Shown in pieces: positions 5,591 to 7,910 of a stretch of DNA of 7,910 bases. Within the stretch, counting starts at the first letter, position 1. Each line of letters starts with the position of its first letter. The notes under the pieces were generated by a model. The model made no database searches. It worked only from the letters and a program-made list of their open reading frames with translations, and was not told the DNA's origin. The position numbers and the translations under genes were made by a program. The stretch comes from Acidobacteriota bacterium (GTDB lineage: Bacteria; Acidobacteriota; Terriglobia; UBA7540). The stretch is from positions 1 to 7,910 of the forward strand of contig JAKAWN010000324.1 of NCBI GenBank assembly GCA_021827245.1, given 5' to 3'.

Positions 5591-6724
5591 TCACCCTCCC
5601 TCCAAAATACCCGCAATTTGCACCCTGTCCAGCCGGTCGTGGACATCCTTGGCCGGCGCGAGATACCGCATCGTAGTGTCGAGCGATTTGTGACCCATCC
5701 AGTGCTGGACGGTGCGCACGTCGAATCCAGCCCGAAGCATCCGCGTGGCGTAGGTCGCCCGGAATTTCCGGAGGTGAAAGCGCGCCGGGTCCTGTTTTGC
5801 TCGTTTGGCGATTTCCTTGCACATGTCGAGCATGTGCAGTTCGCGGTGCCCACGCGGGGAGGGGAAGACGAATCGGCAGCCGTCCCGGCGGGGATGAGCC
5901 TGAAGCGGGTCGATCAGCTGCTTCGGCACCGGGACTTCTCGTTCCTCCCAGCGCTTTGGCGAGAACCCAAGTTCGGGTTTTGCGGTGACCCTCACCGTGT
6001 TCAGATTGAAGTTGATGTCGTTCCAGAAAAGATGCACGACTTCCTGTTCGCGAAAACCGGTGAGCAGGAAGGTGAGGAACAGCGTGCGCTCGGGCTTCCC
6101 GCAGGCGGCAAAAAAGGCGTTCAGTTCCTCGTCCGTGTATTCCTCGGGCAGCAGCCGGACCGCCTCGGGAAGATCCACATGGCGCGTAAGGCCTCCGCGC
6201 CCCTGCCGCTTGAGGAATTGCGCGACGATGATCATGTTGTGGATCACGCTGTTGTTGCCGAGATCGTGGTTGCGCTTCAGATGCACCATGAACTCGTTCA
6301 GATCCGCAGGGGTGATGCTTCGCGCGGTCGTACGGTCGGAGAAAAACTCGAGGAAGCGATTGATGACGGCCTTGTACTTCCGCAGCGTGTTGGGCTTCTT
6401 CAGTGTCTCCACCACTTCGAAGTACCGCTTGGCGGCGACATGGAGGGGCGTGCGGGCGGCTTCCTCATCGTCGGGCTCGTAGCCGCGTAGGCCGAGCGCC
6501 CTGCCTTCGAGCTTGTGCTTCTGCCGCCGTACGGCTTCGAGCGCTTCGGCCGCAGTCACGCCCGCCGCTTGGCGCCTTCGCTTGCCGCCTTCCCGCCACT
6601 CGATGAAGTAGCGACCCTCGGGCAGCGCCTTCCAGTCGGGTCGGCCGTGATCATCACGCGGTATGGCGACGAGCGTCCAGCGCGTGCCGATTTTCACCTG
6701 CTTGAGAACATTAACGCGCGCCAT
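5591..6724 (-). CDS. Tyrosine recombinase (integrase) of a mobile element
   Basis: The 377-residue enzyme cuts and rejoins DNA at attachment sites to integrate or excise an element. Residues 10-70 resemble an N-terminal arm-DNA-binding region (EGRYFIEWREGGKRR). Residues 92-175 form the helical core-binding domain, and 190-370 the catalytic domain. Visible catalytic residues are Arg225 (LLTGFREQEV), a Lys at 249 or 257, Arg322 (RKFRATYAT), His345 (HWMGHKSLDTT) and the nucleophile Tyr354 (TMRYL). The HxxR box reads RKFR, so its His is replaced by Arg319 if aligned conventionally. ATG at 6724 has an AGGA ribosome site 9 bases upstream and a promoter behind it. The gene reads away from a tRNA-Gly 5' half at 6799-6830, the probable integration point. 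Length is normal and no frameshift is seen, so it may be active. Confidence 0.93.
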   Translation of the reverse strand: MARVNVLKQVKIGTRWTLVAIPRDDHGRPDWKALPEGRYFIEWREGGKRRRQAAGVTAAEALEAVRRQKHKLEGRALGLRGYEPDDEEAARTPLHVAAKRYFEVVETLKKPNTLRKYKAVINRFLEFFSDRTTARSITPADLNEFMVHLKRNHDLGNNSVIHNMIIVAQFLKRQGRGGLTRHVDLPEAVRLLPEEYTDEELNAFFAACGKPERTLFLTFLLTGFREQEVVHLFWNDINFNLNTVRVTAKPELGFSPKRWEEREVPVPKQLIDPLQAHPRRDGCRFVFPSPRGHRELHMLDMCKEIAKRAKQDPARFHLRKFRATYATRMLRAGFDVRTVQHWMGHKSLDTTMRYLAPAKDVHDRLDRVQIAGILEGG

Positions 6725-6744
6725 CGCAATTTTCCTGGACGGTC

Positions 6745-6774
6745 AGTATAAGGGTAAGTAAGGCCGCTAAACAA
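6745..6774 (-). promoter_or_regulatory. Probable integrase promoter
   Basis: On the minus strand TTGTTT (6769-6774) and TATACT (6745-6750) are separated by 18 bp. The -10 box is 20 bp from the integrase start codon and just precedes the AGGA ribosome site. It lies between the tRNA fragment and the gene, on the element side of the presumed junction. Confidence 0.4.
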
Positions 6775-6798
6775 CTGAAAAGAAAGGGCAGAAATGAT

Positions 6799-6830
6799 AA
6801 GCCGACGTTCTACCGCTGAACTACTCCCGC
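6799..6830 (-). pseudogene. 5' half of a tRNA-Gly gene at an element junction
   Basis: Reading the minus strand from 6830, the sequence gives a 7-nt acceptor strand GCGGGAG, TA at positions 8-9, a D-arm GTTC-AGCGGTA-GAAC, one G, the 5' anticodon stem strand TCGGC and the first two loop bases TT. All match the usual bacterial tRNA-Gly pattern. At 6798 the match stops: the anticodon, the 3' stem strand GCCGA, the variable loop, T-arm and acceptor 3' strand are absent, replaced by sequence leading into the integrase. The isoacceptor cannot be told because the anticodon is lost. A weak promoter (TTGCCG at 6864-6869, TAGTCT at 6840-6845, 18-bp spacer) lies upstream. Tyrosine integrases commonly recombine in tRNA anticodon loops, so this is probably one end of an integrated element. 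Confidence 0.75.
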
Positions 6831-6889
6831 TTCGGAGACAGACTACCACCCCCCGCGCGAGCGCGGCAAGCGCACCGGGAAAACACGAG

Positions 6890-6914
6890 AAAAACGGAAC
6901 GCGGGCGCTCCGCG
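6890..6914 (-). terminator. Terminator of the macB operon
   Basis: On the minus strand CGCGG (6910-6914) and CCGCG (6900-6904) form a stem with the loop AGCGC, starting just after the stop codon at 6916-6918. TTTTT (6890-6894) follows after 5 nt, then more T-rich sequence. The gap before the T-run weakens it, but position and strand fit the end of the operon and insulate the tRNA gene downstream. Confidence 0.45.
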
Positions 6915-6915
6915 C

Positions 6916-7287
6916 CTAGCCCTGGAAATAGCGGGCGTGGAGAATCTGTACGGTCATCGGACCCTCGCGGATCGAAATGGCCGTGCCGCTCTTGCCCTGC
7001 GGCTGATAGGTGATAAAGACAGTGTCGCCGGGGCGAATGTCGCGCAGCGGCTGGTGACGACCCTGTTCGTTGATGAAGGTCGTTTTCGCGTTGACGGTCA
7101 TCAACATGGTGATGTCGGTGGGAAACCTGAGCACCAGTTGGTGCTTTTGCAGATTCACCTCGGCGACGATGAAGAACTGATTGCGAACGATTTGCGACCC
7201 GGCCGGCAGGGCGGCGAAAACGTTGATTACGATGCCGAGCACGGCCAGAACCGCGACAAGCAAGAAAGGAAAAGTGCGTTTATTCAT
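6916..7287 (-). CDS. Small membrane-anchored protein, DUF5666-like beta domain
   Basis: The 123-residue product has an N-terminal hydrophobic segment after MNKR (residues 5-26, FPFLLVAVLAVLGIV), a signal peptide or membrane anchor placing the rest in the periplasm. Residues 37-115 alternate in beta-strand fashion (FFIVAEV, HQLVLRFP, TVNAKTTFINEQG, LRDIRPGDTVFITYQ). This recalls the small OB-like DUF5666 domain: a strand pair, a metal- or ligand-type loop and the 'PGD-V' turn. The start at 7287 is chosen because it precedes the signal sequence and overlaps the macB stop by 8 bases (ATGAATAA). A longer frame from 7344 would lie inside macB. Coupling suggests a role alongside the MacB transporter, for example as a periplasmic accessory, but the function is unknown. 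Confidence 0.75.
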   Translation of the reverse strand: MNKRTFPFLLVAVLAVLGIVINVFAALPAGSQIVRNQFFIVAEVNLQKHQLVLRFPTDITMLMTVNAKTTFINEQGRHQPLRDIRPGDTVFITYQPQGKSGTAISIREGPMTVQILHARYFQG

Positions 7288-7909
7288 ATCGGAGTGTCTC
7301 AATCGGATCGAGTTGAGAAGCCTTTTCCGCCGGGTAGTAGCCAAAAAAGACGCCTACGGCGGCGGAAAATCCCACCGCGACGACGATCGCGGTGAAGGGA
7401 ATCTGCGTGGGCCAGCGTAACATCCCGGAAACCACCGCCGAGCCGACCATTCCGCCGACAATGCCGGCCGCACCGCCGATCAGGCTGATAACGAGGGCCT
7501 CGCTCAAGAATTGCCAGCGGACGTCGCGCTTGGTGGCGCCGACGGCGCGGCGGACGCCGATTTCGCGGCGCCGCTCGGTGACCGAAACGAGCATGATGTT
7601 CATGATGCCGATGCCGCCGACCAGAAGCGAAACGGAAGCGATGCTGGCGAGCAGCATCGTCATGATGTTGGCTGACTGCATGCGCGCCTGAATGAGTTCC
7701 TCGGGGCTGCGGATGATGAAATCGTTGGGCTGATTGGGGCGCAGCTTGTGCCGCTGGCGCAGCAGCGCGGTAATCTGCTGGATAGCCGGCTGAATCGCGG
7801 CGCTGCTGATCGCCGACGCCATCATGAAGTGCACCCAGTAGATTCCGATCATCTTCTTCTGCACGGTGGTGTAGGGCGCCATGATGATGTCGTCCTGATC
7901 CTGGCCCCA
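7280..7909 (-). CDS. MacB-type ABC transporter permease, C-terminal part
   Basis: The frame enters from the right edge (WGQDQDDIIMAPYTT) and ends at TAA 7280-7282, so only the last 209 residues are present. ATG at 7882 is internal, not the start. DDIIMAPYTTVQKKM is the end of the periplasmic MacB-PCD domain. The FtsX domain follows: a membrane segment (MLLASIASVSLLVGGIGIMNIML), then the cytoplasmic VTERRREIGVRRAVGAT motif that contacts the ATPase, and two further hydrophobic segments ending in PAEKASQLDPIETLRYE. MacB-family permeases work with a periplasmic adaptor and often TolC to export macrolides, peptides or lipoproteins. The substrate is not predictable here. Any ATPase domain would lie outside the window. 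Confidence 0.93.
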   Translation of the reverse strand, partial: WGQDQDDIIMAPYTTVQKKMIGIYWVHFMMASAISSAAIQPAIQQITALLRQRHKLRPNQPNDFIIRSPEELIQARMQSANIMTMLLASIASVSLLVGGIGIMNIMLVSVTERRREIGVRRAVGATKRDVRWQFLSEALVISLIGGAAGIVGGMVGSAVVSGMLRWPTQIPFTAIVVAVGFSAAVGVFFGYYPAEKASQLDPIETLRYE

Positions 7910-7910
7910 C

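Noticed and set aside
5573..5592. Direct repeat TGAGGATC at 5573-5580 and 5585-5592
   Set aside because: Only 8 bp, partly inside the integrase stop region, with no further copies noted; too short to call an attachment or arm site.
5618..6490. Long plus-strand frame of 290 codons
   Set aside because: It lies antisense within the integrase gene, whose catalytic motifs make the minus strand the coding one; long mirror frames are common in GC-rich genes.
6791..6830. A complete functional tRNA-Gly
   Set aside because: After the TT of the anticodon loop no 3' anticodon strand, T-arm or acceptor 3' strand follows within tRNA length.
7288..7344. Upstream start for the small periplasmic protein (ATG 7344)
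   Set aside because: The added 19 residues are basic, lie within macB and would precede the signal segment; ATG 7287 with the 8-bp overlap is more natural.

Overview
The window looks like a piece of a moderately GC-rich Gram-negative bacterial chromosome carrying an accessory island. Outer-membrane barrel genes imply a diderm. The double-HTH regulator remnant, the integrase style and the MacB operon resemble, from memory, what is common in Acidobacteriota and relatives, but no marker gene fixes the taxonomy.

Layout, left to right. (1) Positions 1-697, minus strand: an uncharacterised protein, uninterrupted to the window edge. Behind it is a consensus sigma70-type promoter (820-847) and, in its 5' leader, a long near-perfect hairpin (712-783) whose base lies almost against the ribosome binding site. 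(2) Positions 1016-1553, minus strand: a regulator with two XRE-type helix-turn-helix units, broken by a frameshift in the second. (3) About 1554-2046: mostly non-coding, with a possible promoter and a stable hairpin upstream of the next operon. (4) Positions 2047-4750, plus strand: a two-gene operon of a phospholipase C/acid-phosphatase-type phosphoesterase and an Omp85-like outer membrane barrel, with start and stop codons overlapping by 8 bases. (5) Positions 4751-5590: poorly coding DNA with one doubtful ORF and a minus-strand terminator-like hairpin. (6) Positions 5591-6724, minus strand: a tyrosine recombinase with its own promoter. (7) Positions 6799-6830: the 5' half of a tRNA-Gly gene, ending inside the anticodon loop exactly where sequence leading to the integrase begins. 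(8) Positions 6900-7909, minus strand: a chromosomal-looking operon of a MacB-type ABC permease (C-terminal part) and a small membrane-anchored protein, ending in a terminator.

The simplest reading is that the right end (macB, small protein, terminator, tRNA-Gly 5' half) is host backbone and that an integrated element begins at about 6798 and extends left from the integrase. How far left it goes cannot be told from this window. The broken regulator, the doubtful ORF region and the orphan-family gene are typical of island content. The phosphoesterase/barrel pair may be cargo or older chromosome; the two genes are translationally coupled and probably act together at the cell envelope. The least explained parts are the leader hairpin plus perfect promoter of the left-end gene, the phosphoesterase-barrel pairing, and the truncated tRNA at the island edge.
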